Source: JABDMH01 sp965223165
Lineage (GTDB): Bacteria; Bacteroidota; Bacteroidia; Chitinophagales; Saprospiraceae
NCBI GenBank assembly: GCA_965223165.1
Contig: CBDCVQ010000009.1
Location: 62,001 to 126,000, forward strand
Length of the DNA stretch: 64,000 bases
Direction of reading: 5' to 3'
The translations under genes were made by a program, and so were the position numbers. Below are positions 26,194-33,875 of the stretch, in pieces (the stretch's first letter is position 1; every line of letters starts with the position of its first letter). A model generated the notes under the pieces. The model did no database searches, was not told the DNA's origin, and worked only from the letters and a program-made list of their open reading frames with translations.

Positions 26194-26906
26194 CTGACCG
26201 GAGACAGATCATTCGTGCGATGGTCAGTGACGTGAAGATGATCTACCGGGATGCTTCGCTGCGTTTCTTCCTCTTTGTTCCGGTACTGATCTTTCTGGTG
26301 GTCTTGGTTTTCTTGCCCTATCTCATCGCCCACTATTCGGGCGTCGAAACCTTCCTGCCGATCATCATGATGGGAGCGGTCTTACAGACTTCCATCATGT
26401 TTGGATTTATTTACGCCATGCTCTTCATCGAGGAGAAGGAAGTGGGCACAGCCAAGGTCTACGGGATAGTGCCCATAGCCAAGACCACGTTTGTCATCGG
26501 CCGCTTGCTGATACCCACGTTGTTGTCTCTCCTGATCACCATGGCGCTTCTCCTGGCACAGCCGTTTTACCAGTTCAGTTGGGGTCAGTGTCTGATCTGC
26601 GCCTTCTCGGCAGCCTTGTTCGCCCCGCTGCTCAGCCTGGGCGTGGCCAATCTATCGTCCAATCGTATGCAGGGTATGACCTGGTTTAAGATTCTCAATA
26701 CCATCGTCGTCGCGCCCCTACTGGCCTTCTTTGTACCATCCACCAAGATGTTTTTGGCTTTTGTCCCCACCTATTGGTTGTTTAGCCTGCTGGATCATAT
26801 GGTGCGATCGATTTCCACCGTACTGCCCTTAGTGCTGGGTCTACTTTACATGGCTCTATTGGGCAGCTACCTCATTCGAAGGTTTGTGCAAGTCCACTAT
26901 CTGTAG
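26190..26906 (+). CDS. ABC-2 type permease, second subunit
   Basis: 238 residues from the ATG at 26190 that overlaps the stop of the previous gene. Six hydrophobic segments; the EEKEVGTAKVYGIVPIAKTTF segment parallels EKSQGVLMAYLVSPTS in the first subunit, which points to a shared origin. It is the last gene of the transporter operon and ends 4 bp before the convergent sulfatase gene, with no clear terminator in between. Confidence 0.85.
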   Translation: MTDRRQIIRAMVSDVKMIYRDASLRFFLFVPVLIFLVVLVFLPYLIAHYSGVETFLPIIMMGAVLQTSIMFGFIYAMLFIEEKEVGTAKVYGIVPIAKTTFVIGRLLIPTLLSLLITMALLLAQPFYQFSWGQCLICAFSAALFAPLLSLGVANLSSNRMQGMTWFKILNTIVVAPLLAFFVPSTKMFLAFVPTYWLFSLLDHMVRSISTVLPLVLGLLYMALLGSYLIRRFVQVHYL

Positions 26907-26910
26907 CCTT

Positions 26911-28503
26911 TTATCGACGCTTCTGATAGGCCGGATTGTACTTGGTGCGCTCTTTAAATCCGGGGAAGGCTCGCATCCCACCAAAACGCGGATAACTTTC
27001 AAAGACGTCTCCTCCGTCCAAAACCCTGGGGTCTCGCTGCTTCTTTAACTGCGCAAAAAGGACGCTTTTCAACTCCTTCCGAACCGCTTCATACGCCGGC
27101 TGTTCCGCCAAGTTTTTTGTGCATCCGGGATCCGATCCGATGTCATAGAGCTCCTCCGCTGGTCTCTTGGCTACCGCCAGATCAAAGTAGCGCCGGTATT
27201 TGTCCTGCTGCTCCAAGAGCAAGGTCTTGCTGGGGCAAGCATCGATGTCGTGGTAGCCATCCTTCATCGACTTTAGTGCGGCTGCCGTTGCCTCCGACTC
27301 TGCCAACGCCACTGCGGGGTCTCCCGCCGGCCAGCGATCGGGACGGAAATTGTGGATGTACAAATATTGCTCGCTACGCACCGCTCGGGCCGGATAGCCG
27401 AGATTGTCAGGACGGGCGTGGGTGTGTCTTTCCCGCCCAGTAAACACGTAATTACGATGTGGATCACCCTTGGCCTCAGCTCGAAGCAGCCTGGCCAGGC
27501 TTTTGCCCGTAGCGGCATCCAGCGGGGGAGCGCCAGAGAGTTGGAGAAAGGTAGGTGCCAGATCGATCAGGCTCACCAAATCCTCAATCTGTCTGGCACC
27601 ATTGATGCCCGGACCCGCAATGACCAGGGGCACATGCGTACCGTACTCTTGTAGATTGGCTTTGGCATAGGGAAATGCCATGCCATTGTCTGCTGTGACG
27701 ACAATGATGGTGTTCTCCAGTTCGCCACGGGCCTCCAGTTGGGCGATCATCTGCCCCAGGTGCTGGTCAAACCATTCGATCTCCACAGAATAATCAAGGA
27801 TATCGTCCCGCACCACCTCGTCGTCCGGGAGAAAGTCAGGTACATTCGCCTCCTGCATCTGCTTGCCCTCCATCCTACCCGAGCCGCTTTCAAATCGGCG
27901 ATGAGGTTCGTGTCCCCCATACCAGAAAAAGAAGGGACGGTCACTGTCTTTCTGGGCCAAAAAAGTGGAGAAATTTGAGGCGTAATCCTTGTTGCTGATG
28001 CCGTTGTAGGGTGGTTCCAGCGTGTGCTCGTTATAGGCCGGTCCCACCGGATTTCGGTCCCACCCGGCGTCCTGCCAGTTGCCCGGTCCCCAGGGTTTGC
28101 CCGTATAGCCCAATGTATAACCAGTCTCCTCTAGCAAGTCGGTGAAGACCTGAAATTTTCTGGGAAAATAGCTGCTGTGCGTACCTGCCTCCTCCAGTTC
28201 CCATATATTCCGGCCGGTCAACAATGCGGCACGAGAGGGACTGCATTGCGGAGCCGCACAAAAGGCATTGGTAAACAAAACTCCCCTAGCCGCCAAAACG
28301 TCGAAGGCCGGCGTCAGGGTGGTGCGGTCCCCATAGGCCGTCGTATACGGATAGGACTGATCGTCGGCAATGGCGAAGAGGATATTGGGCCGTTGCTCCG
28401 TCCCATCGGCGGTCATCCTCTTTCCCATCCGTTCAGTGCAGCCGCTGAGCGCAAATGACATGAGATAAAGGCATAAGTAGAGCGGGGGCTTCATAGCACG
28501 CAT
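26911..28503 (-). CDS. Sulfatase lipoprotein (CSPSR), heparan N-sulfatase-like
   Basis: 530 residues. Signal with lipobox ALSGC (Cys22). Metal site IADDQS has Asp47 and Asp48; the formylglycine motif is Cys87-Ser-Pro-Ser-Arg91 followed by AALLTGRN. GYTGKPWGPGNW and VVTADNGMAFP complete the active site. The aromatic, glycine-rich middle (FFFWYGGHEPHRRFE) is typical of the sulfamidase-like branch, but that subgroup call is tentative. It is 57 bp downstream of the PVC-type cytochrome gene on the same strand. Confidence 0.9.
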   Translation of the reverse strand: MRAMKPPLYLCLYLMSFALSGCTERMGKRMTADGTEQRPNILFAIADDQSYPYTTAYGDRTTLTPAFDVLAARGVLFTNAFCAAPQCSPSRAALLTGRNIWELEEAGTHSSYFPRKFQVFTDLLEETGYTLGYTGKPWGPGNWQDAGWDRNPVGPAYNEHTLEPPYNGISNKDYASNFSTFLAQKDSDRPFFFWYGGHEPHRRFESGSGRMEGKQMQEANVPDFLPDDEVVRDDILDYSVEIEWFDQHLGQMIAQLEARGELENTIIVVTADNGMAFPYAKANLQEYGTHVPLVIAGPGINGARQIEDLVSLIDLAPTFLQLSGAPPLDAATGKSLARLLRAEAKGDPHRNYVFTGRERHTHARPDNLGYPARAVRSEQYLYIHNFRPDRWPAGDPAVALAESEATAAALKSMKDGYHDIDACPSKTLLLEQQDKYRRYFDLAVAKRPAEELYDIGSDPGCTKNLAEQPAYEAVRKELKSVLFAQLKKQRDPRVLDGGDVFESYPRFGGMRAFPGFKERTKYNPAYQKRR

Positions 28504-28560
28504 TTTAGTATGAGCAACAAATTATCAAACTTAACTGGCAAAATGTGGGCTACCTCCACA

Positions 28561-30810
28561 TCAGTCGCGACCGGCCGTGGCCGCCTCCTGTCCGGTGTAC
28601 GAAACCCACCATTGGTCCAGGGTCTCTACCGTGAAGAGTGTGGATCGATCACGCGTGGCGGATCTGACTGCTTTGACCATCTCGGTGCTGACCGACGGCG
28701 ATCCCACGTTAAATCCATTTCCCACAAACTTCAGTATCCGGGCGATGTCATCATCACTTAGAGTAGGATTATTCCGTATACCCGGCATGACCAGGTTCAT
28801 CTCGTAGGTGGTACCGGCCACGGTCACCGGCCCCTCCAGACCATTGAGTGTGAGTGCGACCAGTTTCTCTGCAGACTCCGTGACAAACTGCGATCCGTAC
28901 AGGGGGGGTGCCAATCCATCCACCCCTCTGCCATCCGGGCCATGGCAGCTGGCACAGTGTACCGAATACAGATGTGCCCCACGGGTTCTGCCGTCCATGA
29001 CCGCTTTAGTAGGTAAAGGTCTTAGCTGCACGTCATTGGCACGTTGATGGTCCAGGGTCTGTGCAATCTTCTCTGACAACAGATCCGTCGACCCCACTGC
29101 AGAAAGCGCTCTCAAATAGTCTTGTTCTCTGCCAGCTATGCCAGTGACAAGGGCCTCCATATACAGAGGATCCTGTCCATGAGTCTTGGCCATCTCCAGC
29201 CACAGTTGCATCAGGTGATCACCCTCTCCTCCACTCAAGTGGCAGACGAGCAGATCAAGCACCGGCTCACCAAATGATTTCGCCGTCAAAAGCATCGAAT
29301 GCAGTTGTGACGCGGGTATCCGATCTGTTGCAAGGCGGAGCATCTGACGCCAGACAATGGGCTCTTTGGAAACCTCTGACAGCTGCATCAGCAGCTCTAC
29401 GTCAAGCAAATCAAGGCCATCAAGGGTCCAAAGTGCGTGCACCTGTCCCCAGGGGTTGTCACCATTAAGTGCCACCGACCTGATCTCCCGCTCAAGTGCT
29501 TTGTGATTACCAAAAACCAATTGTTGTTGGGCCCAGTCTCGTACGGCTCCATTGGCGTGCCCTAATAACGTCACGTAGTCCTCCTGGGTGAGATCATGCC
29601 ACCTCGGCACGTCCCTTGCTGAGCCATGAGTGGCCGTCACCTTATACAACCTTCCCATGAGGGGCAATGTGTCCAAGCCCTTTTCTACGATACGATCACG
29701 TAAGTAACTCGTCATGTACGCCCTGTGCTGGATGATGCCCTTGCGCAAGTCGACGATATAAAGCGCACCATCTAAACCCGTGTACAAATTAATCGGCCGA
29801 AAAGACTCGTCCCTCGAAACGAGAAACTCTGAGTCAGAGTGAGCTGGCTTGGCAGTCACTGCACCATCCTCCTCGGCGATCAAATAGCGCTTTATGAGAT
29901 TGGCCTCCGGCCCGCAAACAAAGGCATTGCCATGGGCGTCGACTGGAAATTGTTCGCCACGATAGACCACAGGTCCGCATGCCGAGGTGAAGCGTTGTAC
30001 TCGGCCGGTACTATCCAACACCCCCTCCTTGTAGCCCCGGTTGACGGAGGTGGCCTGAAAGGGATGCATACGCCGATCCGGGTCCAGATCTGTGGTCCCG
30101 GCCACGTCCACATCCAGGAAACGGTTGGCTGTCAAGTGCTCGGCCCAGAGTTGATCGCATTCTAAGGGGGTACTATTGTTATTGTAAAACAAGCGACCGT
30201 GGTTGTCTTGAGCAATGCCCCACTGCCCGCGAAAAGTGGTCAGCTCCTTGATCCATTTACTGCCGCGGCGTTGATACCGTACATTCGACTTTGCGCTATA
30301 AAACCAGTTATCTAGACCGTAGATCAACCCATTGGGTTGATGCTCGATGTTACCTCCAATCACGTAGAGAGAATCCACCAATTCATGCTGACCCGGCTGG
30401 TCTCCCTCGACGGGCACCCAATACAAATTGGGGGTCTCGGTATAGAGTAAGCCACCGTACGCAAAAGCGAGGGCTCTGGGTGTCCGTAGACCATCCAAGA
30501 AGACCTTTCGGGTATCCATCTGGCCATCGCCATCTTGGTCCTCCAAAATGACAATGCGACCGTCTGGAAAATCCTCTTCGGATCCATTGATATCTCGCAT
30601 GTACCCCGGCATCTCGACCACCCAAATGCGACCTTTCCCATCGAAGGTCATTGCCATCGGCGCTAAGACCAGGGGCTCGGAGGCCACCAAATCGATCTCA
30701 AACCCTGGCTTGAGGATAAACTCGGCTGTGAGATCGGTGGCAGGACGTTGACATTTCCAACATAAAAGGATCGAAAGAAAACAGAGAAGGAGATGATTGC
30801 GATGGTCCAC
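28561..30810 (-). CDS. PVC-type heme-binding membrane-bound dehydrogenase, cytochrome c fusion
   Basis: 749 residues. Signal with a possible lipobox (LLCWKC, Cys20). Residues about 35-380 are a beta-propeller dehydrogenase-like domain, with GKGRIWVVEMPGY and DQDGDGQMDTRKVF typical of the family known from Planctomycetes. Residues about 400-600 are helical, HEAT-like. The C-terminal cytochrome c domain has Cys619-Ala-Ser-Cys622-His623 and a distal methionine near 675 in LVMPG. It probably oxidises an extracytoplasmic substrate and passes electrons through its heme; the substrate is unknown. Confidence 0.9.
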   Translation of the reverse strand: MDHRNHLLLCFLSILLCWKCQRPATDLTAEFILKPGFEIDLVASEPLVLAPMAMTFDGKGRIWVVEMPGYMRDINGSEEDFPDGRIVILEDQDGDGQMDTRKVFLDGLRTPRALAFAYGGLLYTETPNLYWVPVEGDQPGQHELVDSLYVIGGNIEHQPNGLIYGLDNWFYSAKSNVRYQRRGSKWIKELTTFRGQWGIAQDNHGRLFYNNNSTPLECDQLWAEHLTANRFLDVDVAGTTDLDPDRRMHPFQATSVNRGYKEGVLDSTGRVQRFTSACGPVVYRGEQFPVDAHGNAFVCGPEANLIKRYLIAEEDGAVTAKPAHSDSEFLVSRDESFRPINLYTGLDGALYIVDLRKGIIQHRAYMTSYLRDRIVEKGLDTLPLMGRLYKVTATHGSARDVPRWHDLTQEDYVTLLGHANGAVRDWAQQQLVFGNHKALEREIRSVALNGDNPWGQVHALWTLDGLDLLDVELLMQLSEVSKEPIVWRQMLRLATDRIPASQLHSMLLTAKSFGEPVLDLLVCHLSGGEGDHLMQLWLEMAKTHGQDPLYMEALVTGIAGREQDYLRALSAVGSTDLLSEKIAQTLDHQRANDVQLRPLPTKAVMDGRTRGAHLYSVHCASCHGPDGRGVDGLAPPLYGSQFVTESAEKLVALTLNGLEGPVTVAGTTYEMNLVMPGIRNNPTLSDDDIARILKFVGNGFNVGSPSVSTEMVKAVRSATRDRSTLFTVETLDQWWVSYTGQEAATAGRD

Positions 30811-31359
30811 TAAGCGTCTATTGTTCGAAGGACTAAACAGTTACCCACCTATGAGGCGGGTCGGCAAAGGCGCAAATGTAGACTTTCCCGTCAGAAGCAT
30901 GTAACGTTCATTTGCTGGATCATTATCGGATTCAGGCAATCCTAGGATAAGATTTGGCTAGGCGGTGCGGCCAGCTGGGTGCTGGATAGGGCCGAGAAGA
31001 TTGGACTGGGTTCCTTGATATGAAAAACGCTGCAGTGACTCTCATTACCACTCGGCTGCGTTTGGGGTCCCGGCCAAAAGCCATGCTCTCGCCACAGATC
31101 GGATGAATCACAACGCTTGTTGCTGAGCTACGCGTCATTTCGACCTTGTCGTTTGGTCGGTTGAACCACTCCGCAATTAGATAAGTCAACGAGTGTTGCA
31201 TGACAAGTACAGATGTCCAACAAACGCCGAAAATTTATCACGCACTTGTGAAATGATATAGGTCCTTGTAACCTCGATGTTTAGTACCTTGAGGTTTTAG
31301 GACCGGCACAGGCCCAACCATTGCACACTCTGCGGCCGGAATCAGACTAGTTACAAGAT
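30811..31359. other. 549-bp divergent intergenic region
   Basis: It lies between two divergent genes and should hold both promoters. On the minus side there is TACATTTG at 30873-30880. On the plus side TACCTTGA at 31285-31292, 67 bp before the sigma-factor ATG, is a weaker -7 match. A minus-strand open frame at 30932-31201 has no domain and I do not call it. Confidence 0.5.
30873..30880 (-). promoter_or_regulatory. Candidate -7 box TACATTTG, minus strand
   Basis: Exact match to TAnnTTTG reading toward the PVC-type cytochrome gene, whose start is about 62 bp downstream. No clear -33 TTTG. Confidence 0.4.
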
Positions 31360-31884
31360 ATGACGGCATCGGCCGCAAAAGACCAACGCAGGCACGCTGA
31401 GCGCATTTTCCGGACGTACCAAATGGATGTTTTCGGCATATGCTATTACTATATGCGGGACCGTCAGGACTGCCTGGATACGACCATGGATGTCTTCACG
31501 GCTTTCCTTGACAAACAAGCAGCGGGGGAAGAGATCAGGAATGTGAAAGGGTGGTTGCTGACGGTGGCCAAAAATCTCTCGCTCAAGGAACTCCGGTCCA
31601 AGTCAAGGCTATTGGCCAGCGAAATCTCCGAGCGTGACCTTATGGAATATGCTGCGGAAACGGAACCTATCCACGACGAGGGACGGGAGGAAATGCTAAT
31701 CTCCGCGCTGGAACAGCTCAAAGATGAGCAGCGAAGATGTATCGAACTCTTCTACCTCAATCAGAAATCGTACAAGGATATTCAGCAAATCACCGGCTGG
31801 GAGTACAACTTCATAAAGAGTTACATCCAAAATGGCAAGCGCAAACTGAGAATACTCATTTCGGAAATGATGACTAAAAACTAA
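31360..31884 (+). CDS. ECF-type RNA polymerase sigma factor (CHAT-locus sigma)
   Basis: 174 residues. Region 2 spans about 14-80 (IFRTYQMDVFGICYYYM, then DCLDTTMDVFTAFL and NVKGWLLTVAKNLSLKELR). Region 4 spans about 110-165 with LKDEQRRCIELFYLNQKSYKDIQQITG and a recognition helix around NFIKSYIQNGKRKLR. The first gene of a four-gene unit; the next starts 6 bp after its stop. ECF sigmas are usually held by a membrane partner encoded next door, and the next gene is a single-helix membrane protein. Its targets may include this operon itself. Confidence 0.93.
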   Translation: MTASAAKDQRRHAERIFRTYQMDVFGICYYYMRDRQDCLDTTMDVFTAFLDKQAAGEEIRNVKGWLLTVAKNLSLKELRSKSRLLASEISERDLMEYAAETEPIHDEGREEMLISALEQLKDEQRRCIELFYLNQKSYKDIQQITGWEYNFIKSYIQNGKRKLRILISEMMTKN

Positions 31885-31889
31885 TCCAA

Positions 31890-32552
31890 GTGGATGCGGG
31901 GAAGGACGACCTAAAAAAACTGGAAGAACTAGCTGAACAAGGTCTGGCTAGGGCTGCTGAAAGTCACTCGATCGATGACATCGAGCAAACATTGGATGGG
32001 GCTTTCGAGCGGTCGGGTCGGGGTCGTGTCCTGTCCATGCGGCCTCGGCGACGGTGGCTCGTGGCTGCCGGTTTCATACTGTTGTTCGGGGTAGCGTTGT
32101 GGTGGTTACTTGGTGGGCCGCGATCTTCAGATCCCCAGTCCTATTTTGCCACTTATTTTGCCGTACCGCCCCTGGCAGCGCCAAACATTCAGCGGGCGGG
32201 CACACAATCTTTGCCGGCCGCACTGGCGGAAGGCATCGAAGCGTACGAGCGCAGCGACTTCGAACAAGCCCTGGCCTCTTTTCGGAATTATGGAAATACG
32301 CACGAATGGGTACGTATATACGAAGGCATCAGCTTGTTGGCCCTGAATCGGGCCGCCGAAGCCGAGCAAATTTTGACAGAAGCCAATGGCCAAACCCATG
32401 GCATCGAGGATGTTCAACTATGGTATCTGGCCTTGGCAAAGCTCAAAAATGACAAGGCCGCGGCCGCCCGTCAAGTGTTGCTCCAATTGGTAGGAGACTA
32501 TTCCTACCACAGGCAAGACGCGCATGAGCTGATCGACAAACTTGCAAACTAA
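31890..32552 (+). CDS. Single-pass membrane protein with TPR-like periplasmic part, putative anti-sigma
   Basis: 220 residues from a GTG start. The N-terminal 50 residues are charged and cytoplasmic, a positively charged patch (RPRRR) precedes one membrane helix (about 54-70), and the C-terminal 150 residues are helical with TPR-like units (AEGIEAYERSDFEQALASF, SLLALNRAAEAEQIL). Position right after an ECF sigma gene, a short cytoplasmic segment and a periplasmic sensor-like part fit an anti-sigma factor; there is no ZAS motif. This role is inferred from context. The S8 protease gene follows 15 bp later. Confidence 0.75.
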   Translation: MDAGKDDLKKLEELAEQGLARAAESHSIDDIEQTLDGAFERSGRGRVLSMRPRRRWLVAAGFILLFGVALWWLLGGPRSSDPQSYFATYFAVPPLAAPNIQRAGTQSLPAALAEGIEAYERSDFEQALASFRNYGNTHEWVRIYEGISLLALNRAAEAEQILTEANGQTHGIEDVQLWYLALAKLKNDKAAAARQVLLQLVGDYSYHRQDAHELIDKLAN

Positions 32553-32567
32553 TCAAAGAAACCACTT

Positions 32568-33875
32568 ATGAAGTCCCTCGAATCATCCCTCCTTTGCGTG
32601 GTCGTCCTCCTCTTTTCTTGCCAGACGATGCATACCGGCTCATCCAACGTATGCCCCCCTACGCAAGCCAAGATCCGACAGCTCCAGGATGGTCTTACTG
32701 CGACGATGCAAAACGTCTTCCAAGACACGGCCAAGCAGGATCTCGCTATTCCAGACCAGTACATCTACCACCCCGCAGAGCCGGAGCAACTGGTCCAGCG
32801 ATTGCGGCAGCAAGGCCGCACAACCTTGATCAAGATCTGCCCCTGCAATGATTATCCGCTGGTACTTTCTGACGCTCTCATCACCTACGAACCGCATACT
32901 CAGCAGGAGGAGGCCTCAGAAGACGAAGGCCGGTCAACCCCCATACCTAACTACTTATTGATAGATCCGACCCGAGCATCGGCGGAGCTCGAAACCGTAG
33001 ATATATCCAAGTTTACCAGCGGCAGCATCAATGAGCATAAGCCCGGCGATCAGATCATTGCCATCTTGGACACCGGCATAGATCCCGTAGTCTTCCCGCC
33101 GGACCCACATTTGTGGACGCCAGACAGCGATGCCTATCGTCGACAGCATCGCCATCTCCGGTTGCCCCAAATCCAAGGAGGGATCTCCTTGATCGGCAAG
33201 GGCGGCACGATCATGACACCTCCTCGGACATTGAAAGAGATTTATGCTCCTCCCGCAGACGAGGAAGGACACGGGACGGCCATCGCGGCCATCATCAACC
33301 ATTTTGCCCACTCGGGCTATCGATTTATGGTGATCAAAGCCATCGACAAAAACGGCCACAGCTCTTCCTTCGATATGATGTGTGCCCTCCTCTATGCCCG
33401 AGAAAATGGTGCCGACTATGTCAACCTGAGCTGGGGTTTCTACGGTAACAGACAGCTGAAACCTCTGGTCACCGCGCTGGACCAGTACTTTGACGAGGCT
33501 GGCGATCGGGCCTACTTTGCCTCCTTGGGCAACGAACACATCAACGTCGAAAATCTAGCCCACTATCCGTCGCAATTGGCTGCCAACCACCGTCATCTCC
33601 GTGGCGTCGCTGCCGCGCAAGGGGATCTGCTGCCCCTGCCGGCTCTCAAGACCAAGACGAACTATCGCTTTGCCGGTTTCTCCAATTTTTCCTGTCGTCG
33701 ACCTCACGAGCTCTATCCCGCTGATCAGATCCGTTTGCTAGATCAGATCTTGCGGGGCACCTCATTTGCGGCACCCCAGTCCTTGGCTATTCAGTATCTT
33801 CATGATCAGGATAATCGCCAAATGACGACGAGGGATATTGTCGATGGTCGCAAGAAAGCCAAGGTCTTGGATTGA
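32568..33875 (+). CDS. S8 family (subtilisin-like) serine protease, lipoprotein
   Basis: 435 residues. Signal with lipobox LLFSC (Cys18). The triad is complete: Asp168 in ILDTGID, His235 in EGHGTAIAA and Ser399 in GTSFAAPQ. An N-terminal stretch of about 140 residues before the first motif may be a propeptide or inhibitor-like domain; the oxyanion asparagine is probable in SLGNEHINV. The protein should sit in the periplasm or at the outer membrane and cut other proteins. Its 3' end overlaps the CHAT gene by 38 bp, so the two are translationally linked. Confidence 0.92.
   Translation: MKSLESSLLCVVVLLFSCQTMHTGSSNVCPPTQAKIRQLQDGLTATMQNVFQDTAKQDLAIPDQYIYHPAEPEQLVQRLRQQGRTTLIKICPCNDYPLVLSDALITYEPHTQQEEASEDEGRSTPIPNYLLIDPTRASAELETVDISKFTSGSINEHKPGDQIIAILDTGIDPVVFPPDPHLWTPDSDAYRRQHRHLRLPQIQGGISLIGKGGTIMTPPRTLKEIYAPPADEEGHGTAIAAIINHFAHSGYRFMVIKAIDKNGHSSSFDMMCALLYARENGADYVNLSWGFYGNRQLKPLVTALDQYFDEAGDRAYFASLGNEHINVENLAHYPSQLAANHRHLRGVAAAQGDLLPLPALKTKTNYRFAGFSNFSCRRPHELYPADQIRLLDQILRGTSFAAPQSLAIQYLHDQDNRQMTTRDIVDGRKKAKVLD

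Noticed and set aside
30932..31201. 89-residue minus-strand frame in the divergent intergenic region
   Set aside because: No domain, Arg/Ser/Pro-rich composition, and it lies where promoters are expected.
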